Shown here in pieces: positions 13,461 through 21,098 of a stretch of 25,973 nucleotides of DNA (position 1 is the first letter of the stretch; each line of letters starts with the position of its first letter). The notes under the pieces are model-generated. The model was not told the DNA's origin and ran no database searches. It saw only the letters and a program-made list of their open reading frames with translations. The stretch is taken from the IMG/VR virus record IMGVR_UViG_3300040810_000016, positions 1 through 25,973 of that record; one strand, 5' to 3'. Source of the stretch: a virus. Made by a program: the position numbers and the translations under genes.

Positions 13461-14204
13461 ATGGCAAATCCTCGCTCAAGAACAGAACTAAAAAAATACT
13501 GTCTGCGCCGTTTGGGTCATCCAGTAGTTGAGATTAATATCGATGAAGATCAGATGCAAGATAGGATTGATGACGCTCTAGAGTTTTATCGTGACTATCA
13601 CTTTGATGGAACCGAAAGAACTTTTCTGAAGCATCAAGTCAGTGCATCTGACATCACAAACGAATACATCTCTATTCCAACTACAATCACAGGTGTCGTA
13701 AATCTGTTTCCTGTAGGAACTGGACTAAACGCAAACAATCTATTCAACTTGCGCTATCAGATCACTCTAAATGAAATCTATGACTGGGCGCATTCTCAGT
13801 TTCAAAACTATGTCTCTTCTATGGAGCGTATTGCTCTCATGGAAGAAATCTTTGTGGGTAAACAACCACTACGCTTCTCTCGTCACATGGATAGACTATA
13901 CATCGATATGGACTGGTCAGCAAGAGTAACAGCCGGCGAGTATCTCATTATCGAATGCTATCGTGTAATCGATCCAGACACATACACACAAGTATGGGGT
14001 GACTATTGGTTGCGTGGTTATTGTACACAACTATTCAAGCGTCAGTGGGGTGAGAACCTCAAGAAGTTTGAAGGTATGCAGTTACCCGGCGGTCTAACAT
14101 TCAACGGTCAAACAATCTGGTCAGAAGCAGATGAAGAAATCAAAAGGCTAGAAGAAGAGATAATCTCTAAGTTCTCTATGCCTGTAATGGACATGATTGG
14201 ATAA
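13461..14204 (+). CDS. 13: Neck protein gp13 (247 aa)
   Basis: T4 gp13-type head-completion (neck) protein, which with gp14 closes the filled head and makes the joint to the tail. The N-terminus (R-S-R-T-E-L-K-K-Y-C-L-R-R-L-G-H-P-V) followed by I-N-I-D-E-D-Q-M-Q-D-R-I-D-D-A-L-E-F-Y is the hallmark of the family in marine T4-like phages. The length is shorter than T4 gp13 (about 309 aa), as is usual for marine relatives. First gene of the neck-terminase group; gp14 starts 7 bp after its stop. There is no recognisable Shine-Dalgarno before the ATG: the 8 nt between the upstream hairpin and the start codon are TATTAACT. Confidence 0.93.
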   Translation: MANPRSRTELKKYCLRRLGHPVVEINIDEDQMQDRIDDALEFYRDYHFDGTERTFLKHQVSASDITNEYISIPTTITGVVNLFPVGTGLNANNLFNLRYQITLNEIYDWAHSQFQNYVSSMERIALMEEIFVGKQPLRFSRHMDRLYIDMDWSARVTAGEYLIIECYRVIDPDTYTQVWGDYWLRGYCTQLFKRQWGENLKKFEGMQLPGGLTFNGQTIWSEADEEIKRLEEEIISKFSMPVMDMIG

Positions 14205-14211
14205 ATGACTA

Positions 14212-14979
14212 ATGGCGACAAATCTCTACTTTAATAATTATTCACATTTTGGACAGCAAAATCTACTTGAAGACTTGATCATTGAGTCTATCAAAATGTA
14301 TGGATATGACTGTTATTATATTCCAAGAACTCTCGTCAAAGAGGATAATCTCTTTGGTGAAGATGTGTTGTCTAAGTTTGATGATGCATATGAACTAGAA
14401 ATGTATATCAAAAATGTTGAGGGCTTTGAAGGAGAAGGCGACTTCTTGTCTAAGTTTAATGTAGAGATTCGTGATGAAATGACATTCACTGTTGCAAAGA
14501 GAAGATGGCAAGAAGAAGTTGATGATACACAAGTCACTACAGATGACGATGGTGATGCAATACTAAGACCATTGGAGGGTGATCTCATCTACTTCCCACT
14601 TACAGGTGGATTGTTTGAAGTCAAGTTCGTAGAAGATGAGTCTGTATTCTATCAGATGGGTGAACTACAGATGTATGATCTGAAGTGTGAACTCTTTGAG
14701 TATTCACATGAAGAACTTGATACTGGTATCGCCGCTATCGATGACATTCAGACAGCACATTCTGCTGTTATGCAAGATTTCCAGTTGCTTATGGAGAGTG
14801 GTGACGTTCTCATTTCAGAAGATGGTTCTAATATTATCGCAGAAGATTATAGAATCGACTCAATCAAAACAACTGCTAATAACGAGTATATTCAAACAGA
14901 GACAACTTCCACTGGATCGCTTGGTGCTTTCCTCGACTTCTCTGAAAACAATCCGTTCTCTGAAGGGGGTAGTTGGTAA
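14212..14979 (+). CDS. 14: Neck protein gp14 (255 aa)
   Basis: T4 gp14-type head-completion protein that acts with gp13 at the neck. Length is close to T4 gp14 (256 aa). Landmarks: N-terminal N-L-Y-F-N-N-Y-S-H-F-G-Q-Q-N-L-L-E-D-L-I-I-E-S-I-K, then Y-Y-I-P-R-T-L, and a central beta-rich G-D-L-I-Y-F-P-L-T segment (about 124-132) followed by L-F-E-V-K-F-V-E-D. It ends P-F-S-E-G-G-S-W. It has no clear ribosome binding site of its own, so coupling to gp13 is likely. Its TAA shares a base with the gp15 ATG (TAATG). Confidence 0.92.
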   Translation: MATNLYFNNYSHFGQQNLLEDLIIESIKMYGYDCYYIPRTLVKEDNLFGEDVLSKFDDAYELEMYIKNVEGFEGEGDFLSKFNVEIRDEMTFTVAKRRWQEEVDDTQVTTDDDGDAILRPLEGDLIYFPLTGGLFEVKFVEDESVFYQMGELQMYDLKCELFEYSHEELDTGIAAIDDIQTAHSAVMQDFQLLMESGDVLISEDGSNIIAEDYRIDSIKTTANNEYIQTETTSTGSLGAFLDFSENNPFSEGGSW

Positions 14980-15821
14980 TGTTTGGCCAGTTTGACTATC
15001 ATAGTGCAATCAGAAAATATATTATCATGTTTGGTAATATGTTCAATGACATTGATGTGGTTCGCTACAACAATGCTGGAACCGCTGTGCAAAGTATTCG
15101 TGTTCCGATTGCGTATGGTCCAAAGGAAAAGTTTCTTGCTCGTATTAGACAAGATGCAAATATCGATAGAGAAGTATCAACAGTTCTTCCAAGACTTTCT
15201 TTTGAAATCACTGGTTTCTCTTACGATTCAGCAAGACAGATGAACAAACAGAATCGCATTACATCAATCGGTTCTGGTAACAACTCTTTGCGCTCTGGTT
15301 GGGCGCCTGCGCCATACAATATCGACATATCTCTTTATGGTATGTTTGCAAACAATGAAGATGCGGTTCAAGTCGTAGAACAAATCTTACCATACTTTAG
15401 ACCTGAGTGGACAAACTCTGTCAAGATTGTTCCGTCACTTGGTATCTATGTAGATGTTCCTACAGTTCTACAAGGCATGTCATTAGAAGACACATACGAA
15501 GCAGACTTTCAAACTCGTAGAGCAATCATATACACCTTCAACTTTACAGTCAAAGGTTACATCTACGGACCTGTTACAAACAAAGGACTTATCACAAGAA
15601 CGCTTGTTGATTTCCATATTGAACCATCAGCAAATACTTCGGCTTATGAAGCAGAGAGGATTACTCTAACGCCAGGTCTTCTTGCAAATGGATCACCCAC
15701 TGCTAACTCATCAGCAAGTGTAGATAGAAGTGCTATTAGTGCTAACTCTACTTATGGATTTGCTTTTGATACTGAAAACTTCTTTACAGGGAATAACTTC
15801 TCAACGGTTATTAGAACATAA
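14979..15821 (+). CDS. 15: Tail terminator / sheath stabiliser gp15 (280 aa)
   Basis: T4 gp15-type protein, which caps tube and sheath and connects the tail to the neck (T4 about 272 aa). I place the start at ATG 14979, overlapping the gp14 stop, instead of a TTG two codons upstream. Landmarks: M-F-G-Q-F-D-Y-H-S-A-I-R-K-Y-I-I-M-F-G-N-M-F-N-D-I, the R-V-P-I-A-Y-G-P-K-E-K-F-L-A-R motif near residue 37, L-P-R-L-S-F-E-I near 67, and Q-I-L-P-Y-F-R-P-E-W in the middle. The C-terminal region is low complexity (Ser/Asn-rich). The stop overlaps the gp16 start (ATAATG). Confidence 0.92.
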   Translation: MFGQFDYHSAIRKYIIMFGNMFNDIDVVRYNNAGTAVQSIRVPIAYGPKEKFLARIRQDANIDREVSTVLPRLSFEITGFSYDSARQMNKQNRITSIGSGNNSLRSGWAPAPYNIDISLYGMFANNEDAVQVVEQILPYFRPEWTNSVKIVPSLGIYVDVPTVLQGMSLEDTYEADFQTRRAIIYTFNFTVKGYIYGPVTNKGLITRTLVDFHIEPSANTSAYEAERITLTPGLLANGSPTANSSASVDRSAISANSTYGFAFDTENFFTGNNFSTVIRT

Positions 15822-16279
15822 TGAAAAACAATGTTGCTGACGGACTTGATAAAGCATTGAATGTTGAAAGTCAGTTTGAGATAATGGAAGAGATCATGGA
15901 AAGAGATAAAGATATCCTGGCCGATCTCGCTAAAACCGACACTCACGACACTCAAGAAATAGATTCAGACTACAAATATGCTAGAGAAAATCTCTATGGC
16001 GTAATCGAAAAAGGTACAGAAGCACTTGATACTCTTATCGAACTTGCAAAAGCAAGTGAGCATCCAAGAGCATTTGAGGTTGTGTCTCAACTCACAAAGA
16101 CTTTGGTAGACGCAAATAAAGACCTACTAGATATACAGAAGAAAGTCAAAGACCTAAAAAAGACTGACGAAAAAGAAGCACCGAAGAATGTGACAAACGC
16201 ATTGTTCGTTGGAAGTACCGCTGAACTACAGAAACTTGTAAATGGAAGGAGTGAAGATGGCGAAACTGGTACAGACTAG
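15821..16279 (+). CDS. 16: Terminase small subunit gp16 (152 aa)
   Basis: T4 gp16-type small terminase, a DNA-recognition/regulatory ring that stimulates the gp17 ATPase; length close to T4 gp16 (164 aa). The helical body includes D-S-D-Y-K-Y-A-R-E-N-L-Y (about 49-60), a coiled-coil pair (about 60-120), and the family's C-terminal T-N-A-L-F-V-G-S-T-A-E-L-Q-K-L motif (about 125-139). The start overlaps the gp15 stop by one base; its last 23 bases overlap a small basic gene. The context (neck genes before, nuclease and gp17 after) agrees. Confidence 0.92.
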   Translation: MKNNVADGLDKALNVESQFEIMEEIMERDKDILADLAKTDTHDTQEIDSDYKYARENLYGVIEKGTEALDTLIELAKASEHPRAFEVVSQLTKTLVDANKDLLDIQKKVKDLKKTDEKEAPKNVTNALFVGSTAELQKLVNGRSEDGETGTD

Positions 16280-16397
16280 CGCATGGGAACCTACTTACAA
16301 CAAAACCTCTATTGGAAGTAAACCATCTCTTGCAAAGATGAATAAGCATAAAAGAAGAGGTTATAAAAAATACAGAGGTCAAGGAAGGACACGATAA
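16257..16397 (+). CDS. Small highly basic protein between the terminase subunit genes (46 aa)
   Basis: A 46-codon gene starting with ATG at 16257 inside the end of gene 16, behind a strong Shine-Dalgarno (GGAAGGAG, 16244-16251), and ending in the TAATG that starts the nuclease gene. The N-terminal half is neutral (W-E-P-T-Y-N-K-T-S-I-G-S-K-P-S-L). The C-terminal half is extremely basic (K-H-K-R-R-G-Y-K-K-Y-R-G-Q-G-R-T-R). It should bind nucleic acid or an acidic partner. It is placed where it could work with terminase or the packaged DNA; this is inference. Without it there would be an unexplained 117-bp gap in an otherwise overlapping operon, which supports it being real. Confidence 0.75.
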   Translation: MAKLVQTSAWEPTYNKTSIGSKPSLAKMNKHKRRGYKKYRGQGRTR

Positions 16398-16813
16398 TGT
16401 TTGAATACAGATGTAAAATAGTAAAAGTTGTTGACGGTGATACTGTTGATGTAGACATTGACCTTGGCTTTGGTGTATGGCTCAAAGGTGAAAGAGTGCG
16501 TCTGTATGGCATTGATACACCAGAATCCAGAACTTCTGACAAAGAAGAAAAAGTCTATGGACTTGCCGCTAAAGAGTTTTTGAAAAAGATGTGTGATGAT
16601 GAGTGGATGATTCTAGAAACTGCTGAGTATGATGCAAAAGGTAAGTTTGGTCGTATTCTAGGTTCACTTAGAAGAACTACAAACTATGCTGATCAGACAG
16701 TGAACGAATACATGATTGAAAAGTATCATGCTGTTCCATACTACGGTCAGTCAAAAGATGACATCAAAGAAGCACATTTGAGAAATCGAGAGTTCGTAAA
16801 TCTAAATGGCTGA
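16397..16813 (+). CDS. Staphylococcal-nuclease-like (thermonuclease family) protein (138 aa)
   Basis: SNase-fold nuclease, a family that cuts DNA and RNA with one Ca2+ ion. All key residues are visible: V-V-D-G-D-T (D15 equals SNase D21), E-R-V-R-L-Y-G-I-D-T-P-E (R35, D40, E43) and K-F-G-R (R86 equals SNase R87). It has no signal peptide, so it acts in the cell or virion. The C-terminal tail (V-P-Y-Y-G-Q-S-K-D-D-I and H-L-R-N-R-E-F) extends beyond the core fold. It starts in TAATG with the basic gene and overlaps gp17 by 8 bp. The position suggests a link to packaging or late DNA metabolism, but host DNA or nucleotide scavenging is also possible. Confidence 0.88.
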   Translation: MFEYRCKIVKVVDGDTVDVDIDLGFGVWLKGERVRLYGIDTPESRTSDKEEKVYGLAAKEFLKKMCDDEWMILETAEYDAKGKFGRILGSLRRTTNYADQTVNEYMIEKYHAVPYYGQSKDDIKEAHLRNREFVNLNG

Positions 16814-18437
16814 TGTTTATCTTGGTAATCCAAACCTTAAAAAGTCTGGAATACCACTTGAGTTTACAAAAGAACAGATTCAAGAGTATGTGAAATGTTC
16901 TAAAGACCCTGTCTATTTCGCAAGAGAATATGTAAAGATTGTGAATGTTGACAGAGGTCTGATACCTTTTGAGATGTATGACTTTCAAGAGGAGATGGTT
17001 CGCACGTTTAATAGTAATCGTTTCTCTATTTGTAAACTTCCACGACAGACTGGTAAATCAACAACAACTACAGCATACATTCTACACACAATACTATTCA
17101 CAGATCAACAGAATGTTGCTATTCTTGCAAACAAAGGTTCTCTTGCAAGAGACTTGCTAGGTAAGATTCAACTTGCATATGAATATCTACCTAAGTGGTT
17201 ACAGCAAGGTGTAGTTGTATGGAATAAAGGTAACATTGAACTAGAGAATGGTTCTAAGGTTGTCGCCGCCGCTACTTCATCATCTGCTATTCGTGGTGGT
17301 TCTTACAATCTAATCTTCTTGGACGAGTTTGCGTTTGTTGGTAACAATATGGCTGAAGAGTTCTTCAGTTCAGTGTATCCTACAATCTCATCTGGTCAGA
17401 CAACAAAGGTTATCATTGTATCAACACCAAACGGTATGAATCACTTCTATAAGATGTGGACTGATGCAATAGAGAAACAAAGCAAATATGTTCCTATTGA
17501 AGTACATTGGTCACAAGTGCCTGGTCGAGATGAAAAGTGGAAACAAGAGACTATTGCTAACACAAGTGAAGAACAGTTTAGACAAGAGTTTGAATGTGAG
17601 TTCTTAGGTTCTGCAAATACACTGATTCATCCAACTAAACTTAGAACACTTGCATATAAACGACCTATGAGAGTATGGAATGATGTAGACATATATGATG
17701 AACCACAAGAAAATCATATATACGTTATGTCTGTAGATGTAGCAAGAGGTGTTGGATTAGACTACTCAGCATTCACTGTTTTTGATGCAACTACAGTTCC
17801 ATATAAACTTGTAGCAAAGTTTAGAAATAAAGAGGTATCTCCACTTTTATATCCCAACTATATACACGCTGTAGCAAAACTATACAACGAAGCATACATT
17901 CTTGTAGAAATCAATGATATTGGTGGACAAGTAGCAGACATTTTACACAGTGATTTAGAATACGAAAATCTTATTGCAACTTCAGTCAAGGGTCGTGCTG
18001 GACAACAAGTGAGTGGTGGATTTTCAACTGGAACTCAGTTTGGTGTTCGTACAACCAAACAAGTGAAAAGAATAGGAACATCTAATCTAAAAGACTTGAT
18101 TGAAAATGATAAGTTGATTATTGAAGATTTTGATATTATATCTGAACTTGCGAGTTTTATTGGTAAAAAACAGTCATATGAAGCAGAAGAAGGCGCACAT
18201 GATGATCTAGTCATGACATGTGTTTTATTTGCTTGGCTAGTAAGACAAACTTACTTTAGAGATATCACAGATGTCGATATTAGACAAAAACTGTACGAAG
18301 ATAAGATAAGAATGTTAGAAGACGAACAACTGCCGTTTGGAATAATTGATGATGGACAACCAGAGGAAGGTATACTCAATGGTCCAGAAGACATACAAGA
18401 GTATATCAACTCGGCAAATCGTGATACATGGTTCTAA
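16806..18437 (+). CDS. 17: Terminase large subunit gp17 (543 aa)
   Basis: DNA-packaging motor ATPase and headful nuclease. The N-terminal ATPase has Walker A R-Q-T-G-K-S-T (80-86), Walker B L-I-F-L-D-E-F (169-175; D173, E174) and a coupling motif S-T-P-N-G (206-210). The nuclease domain has an RNase-H-like acidic triad: D311 (S-V-D-V-A), E368 (L-V-E-I-N) and D466/D467 (H-D-D). The D311-E368 spacing of 57 residues equals that of T4 gp17 (D401-E458). T4 gp17 has 610 aa; the difference is mostly at the N-terminus. The start lies within the nuclease gene's last codons (8-bp overlap), so the genes are coupled. Confidence 0.97.
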   Translation: MADVYLGNPNLKKSGIPLEFTKEQIQEYVKCSKDPVYFAREYVKIVNVDRGLIPFEMYDFQEEMVRTFNSNRFSICKLPRQTGKSTTTTAYILHTILFTDQQNVAILANKGSLARDLLGKIQLAYEYLPKWLQQGVVVWNKGNIELENGSKVVAAATSSSAIRGGSYNLIFLDEFAFVGNNMAEEFFSSVYPTISSGQTTKVIIVSTPNGMNHFYKMWTDAIEKQSKYVPIEVHWSQVPGRDEKWKQETIANTSEEQFRQEFECEFLGSANTLIHPTKLRTLAYKRPMRVWNDVDIYDEPQENHIYVMSVDVARGVGLDYSAFTVFDATTVPYKLVAKFRNKEVSPLLYPNYIHAVAKLYNEAYILVEINDIGGQVADILHSDLEYENLIATSVKGRAGQQVSGGFSTGTQFGVRTTKQVKRIGTSNLKDLIENDKLIIEDFDIISELASFIGKKQSYEAEEGAHDDLVMTCVLFAWLVRQTYFRDITDVDIRQKLYEDKIRMLEDEQLPFGIIDDGQPEEGILNGPEDIQEYINSANRDTWF

Positions 18438-18448
18438 ACACTCGTTTT

Positions 18449-18456
18449 TATAAATA
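18449..18456 (+). promoter_or_regulatory. T4-type late promoter for gene 18
   Basis: Exact TATAAATA, 12 bp after the gp17 stop and 53 bp before the gp18 ATG, in a T-rich context. A short inverted repeat ACTC (18440-18443) / GAGT (18459-18462) flanks it but is only 4 bp and may be chance. Confidence 0.8.
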
Positions 18457-18508
18457 TTGAGTAAATCAGAGATTATAACTTGATATATTCTTAGAAGGAG
18501 AAATGAAA

Positions 18509-20446
18509 ATGGCTTTTCAAGTATCACCAGGCGTAAATGTAAGTGAGATTGATCTCACTACGGTGGTGCCAGCCGTATCGACCACCACTGGTGCCCTTGC
18601 TGGACACTTCAAATGGGGTCCTGTTGACCAAAGAGTTCTCATTAGCAGTGAAGACAATCTTGTTTCTGTCTTCAACAAACCTAATGCGAACACAGCGGAT
18701 GACTTTTTTACGGCTGCCAACTTTCTTGCATATGGTAATGCACTGTATGTAACAAGGGCTGTTACTTCTGCAAATAATGCAACAACAGGTGGCACAGGCG
18801 CATACATTACCAATGAAGATTACTACAATGAGACATACACCAACACGATTAATCATGGTGATTGGGTAGCAAAATATCCAGGCATTATTGGTAACTCGCT
18901 AAAAGTTTCTGTATGTCACAGTGCAAATGCATGGGAAAGTTCAGTAGCAACTAACTACTATGCAACACAAAACTCAAAGACAGTCACACTTGCTGGTGAT
19001 GGTCAAGGTACTTCCAACACTGAAACACAGTTTATTGTTGGTGACAGAATCTTGCTCGGTCCAGATAAAGAAGCAAGAAAGATCGCTTCTCTATCAGGCA
19101 ATACAATCACACTCACAAGTGCATACGGTGGTAACACAGTTTCTAACTACTCACCATCATTGACTCGTCAGTGGGAGTTCTATTCAAACTTTGATAGAGC
19201 GCCTACAACTACAACATACGCTAACACAGTCAATGCTCAAGGTGACGCAATCCACATTGCTATCGTTGATGAAGATGGTGTAATCACTGGTCAGTCTGGT
19301 TCAGTTCTTGAGACATATCCAAATGTTTCTCAAGCACCTGATGCAACCTCTGAACAGGGTGGAACACTTTACTACAAAGATGTTGTCAATCAACAATCTG
19401 CTTGGGTATGGTGGGGCGCACACAACACAGCAATGTCAAAAGCAGGCACAAGAGCAGATTTGACGAACAACGGTACGGCTGGTTCTGGTACAAACTATCC
19501 AGGCAATGACTTGCCTCGTTCAAACAGCATGTCAGGTGGTAAAGATGGTTCTGCATCAGACGCCGCTTACATTTCTGCATACAACAAGTTCAGAGATTCT
19601 GATACTGTGGATGTATCACTAATCCTTGGTTCTGCTTCAAGTTCAACTGTTGCTGTACACATCATCAACAATATTGCTGAACATCGTAAGGATTGTGTTG
19701 CTGTTATCTCACCAGAAAGAGCCGATGTTGTAAACAACAATGGTTACGAAGGTAAAGAAACAGATGACGTTATCTCATTCAGAGATGGCCTACCATCATC
19801 CTCATATGCAGTTATGGACTCAGGCTGGAAATACCAGTATGACAAGTACAATGACGTTTATCGTTATGTACCTCTAAATGGTGACACTGCTGGACTTATG
19901 GTTCAAACAGACTTGACCCGTGATCCATGGTATTCGCCTGCTGGCTTTAATCGTGGTAACGTAAAGAATGTTATCAAACTTGCTTACAATCCAAGCAAGG
20001 CTGACAGAGATGAACTTTACAAGAAGGGCATCAATCCAGTTGTAACATTCCCAGGCCAAGGTACGGTTCTATTTGGTGACAAGACAATGCTTGATCAACC
20101 AAGTGCATTTGATCGTATCAATGTTCGTAGATTGTTTATCGTACTTGAGAAAGCAATCAGCACAGCATCTAAGTTTACACTCTTTGAGTTCAATGATGAG
20201 TTCACTCGTTCACAGTTTAAGAACTTGGTTGAGCCATTCCTAAGAGATGTACAAGGTCGCCGTGGTATCACGGACTTCCAAGTTGTCTGTGATGGAACAA
20301 ACAACACTGGCGAAGTCATTGATAGAAATGAGTTTGTGGGTGACATCTATGTCAAGCCTGCTCGTTCAATCAACTTTATCCAGTTGAACTTTGTTGCTGT
20401 AAGAACCGGCGTAGAATTTTCAGAAATCGTTGGTAGAGCGACATAA
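18509..20446 (+). CDS. 18: Contractile tail sheath protein gp18 (645 aa)
   Basis: T4 gp18-type sheath subunit that polymerises around the tail tube and contracts on infection (T4 659 aa). N-terminus M-A-F-Q-V-S-P-G-V-N-V-S-E-I-D-L-T and G-A-L-A-G-H-F-K-W-G-P are family hallmarks. The C-terminal sheath core shows Y-N-P-S-K-A-D-R-D-E-L-Y-K-K-G-I-N-P-V, R-I-N-V-R-R-L-F and S-I-N-F-I-Q-L-N-F-V-A-V-R-T-G. I choose ATG 18509 over the in-frame ATG at 18503 because the Shine-Dalgarno AGAAGGAG (18493-18500) is 8 nt from 18509 but only 2 nt from 18503. As an abundant late product it has its own promoter. Confidence 0.96.
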   Translation: MAFQVSPGVNVSEIDLTTVVPAVSTTTGALAGHFKWGPVDQRVLISSEDNLVSVFNKPNANTADDFFTAANFLAYGNALYVTRAVTSANNATTGGTGAYITNEDYYNETYTNTINHGDWVAKYPGIIGNSLKVSVCHSANAWESSVATNYYATQNSKTVTLAGDGQGTSNTETQFIVGDRILLGPDKEARKIASLSGNTITLTSAYGGNTVSNYSPSLTRQWEFYSNFDRAPTTTTYANTVNAQGDAIHIAIVDEDGVITGQSGSVLETYPNVSQAPDATSEQGGTLYYKDVVNQQSAWVWWGAHNTAMSKAGTRADLTNNGTAGSGTNYPGNDLPRSNSMSGGKDGSASDAAYISAYNKFRDSDTVDVSLILGSASSSTVAVHIINNIAEHRKDCVAVISPERADVVNNNGYEGKETDDVISFRDGLPSSSYAVMDSGWKYQYDKYNDVYRYVPLNGDTAGLMVQTDLTRDPWYSPAGFNRGNVKNVIKLAYNPSKADRDELYKKGINPVVTFPGQGTVLFGDKTMLDQPSAFDRINVRRLFIVLEKAISTASKFTLFEFNDEFTRSQFKNLVEPFLRDVQGRRGITDFQVVCDGTNNTGEVIDRNEFVGDIYVKPARSINFIQLNFVAVRTGVEFSEIVGRAT

Positions 20447-20449
20447 ATA
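20442..20449 (+). promoter_or_regulatory. Possible variant late promoter for gene 19
   Basis: CATAAATA differs from TATAAATA only at the first base and overlaps the gp18 stop codon. It lies 22 bp before the gp19 ATG, and the Shine-Dalgarno ACAGGAG (20457-20463) follows. It may be a weak promoter allowing extra tail-tube expression, or chance. Confidence 0.45.
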
Positions 20450-20471
20450 AAGGTAAACAGGAGAAAAGACG

Positions 20472-21020
20472 ATGGCTTTTAATGTAAACGAATTTTCAGG
20501 TGCGCTCAAATCGGGCGGTGCTAGAAATTCATTGTTCCAAGTAAATATCACGAATCCGATCAACGGTGTCGCTGATGTTCAAGTACCTTTTCTCTGCAAA
20601 GCCGCTCAAATCCCAGCCGCTACTTTGGGTGTAGTCGAAGTTCCATACTTCGGCCGCACCGTAAAGATTGCTGGTAACAGAACATTTGCAGAGTGGGCTC
20701 CAACGATCATCAACGATGAAGATTTTGCTATTCGTAACGCCATGGAACAATGGTCAAACTCAATCAACTCTTTCCAAGGAAACCTAAGAACAACTGGTGG
20801 TTCTGCGCCTGCTTTGTATAAAGCAAACGCTCAAGTCATTCAGTATTCTCAGACAGGTGAACTTCTAAGAGAGTATAACTTTGTTGGTATCTTCCCAACT
20901 GAAGTTAGCACGATTGACCTAGCATGGGAAACTGAAGGCATTCAAGAATACACTGTCACTTTCCAGTATGACTATTGGGAAGTTTCTGGCGGCAATACTG
21001 GCAACGCCGGCGGCATCTAA
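20472..21020 (+). CDS. 19: Tail tube protein gp19 (182 aa)
   Basis: T4 gp19-type tube subunit (T4 163 aa) that stacks in rings to form the inner tail channel. Landmarks: N-E-F-S-G-A-L-K-S-G-G-A-R-N-S-L-F-Q-V, P-F-L-C-K-A-A-Q-I-P-A (about 39-49), P-Y-F-G-R-T-V-K-I-A-G-N-R-T-F (about 57-71), and the C-terminal V-G-I-F-P-T-E-V-S-T-I-D-L-A-W-E-T. It ends in a short Gly/Asn-rich tail. It directly follows gp18 and is followed by a strong terminator, so 18-19 form one unit. Confidence 0.95.
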   Translation: MAFNVNEFSGALKSGGARNSLFQVNITNPINGVADVQVPFLCKAAQIPAATLGVVEVPYFGRTVKIAGNRTFAEWAPTIINDEDFAIRNAMEQWSNSINSFQGNLRTTGGSAPALYKANAQVIQYSQTGELLREYNFVGIFPTEVSTIDLAWETEGIQEYTVTFQYDYWEVSGGNTGNAGGI

Positions 21021-21042
21021 TAATCCGTTTTTAGTTATGTTT

Positions 21043-21084
21043 GGGGATGCCTATAAATAGTACAAAGGCATCCCCTATTTTTTC
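21043..21084 (+). terminator. Rho-independent-type terminator whose loop contains a late promoter
   Basis: GGGGATGCC (21043-21051) and GGCATCCCC (21067-21075) form a perfect 9-bp, G+C-rich stem, followed by TATTTTTTC (21076-21084). This is the shape of an intrinsic terminator for the 18-19 transcripts. The 15-nt loop is TATAAATAGTACAAA, that is, the late promoter for gene 20. Transcripts begun there would start inside the loop and lack the left arm, so they should escape termination. Confidence 0.85.
21052..21059 (+). promoter_or_regulatory. T4-type late promoter for gene 20, inside a terminator loop
   Basis: Exact TATAAATA beginning at the first loop base of the terminator hairpin. The expected start is near 21065. 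The mRNA leader would hold the right stem arm, the U-tract, and the weak Shine-Dalgarno GAGG (21088-21091) before the gp20 ATG. Confidence 0.8.
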
Positions 21085-21098
21085 ATTGAGGATATAAA

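Noticed and set aside
14973-14979. TTG start for gp15
   Set aside because: ATG at 14979 overlaps the gp14 stop in the TAATG arrangement used repeatedly in this operon and begins the conserved M-F-G-Q-F-D-Y sequence.
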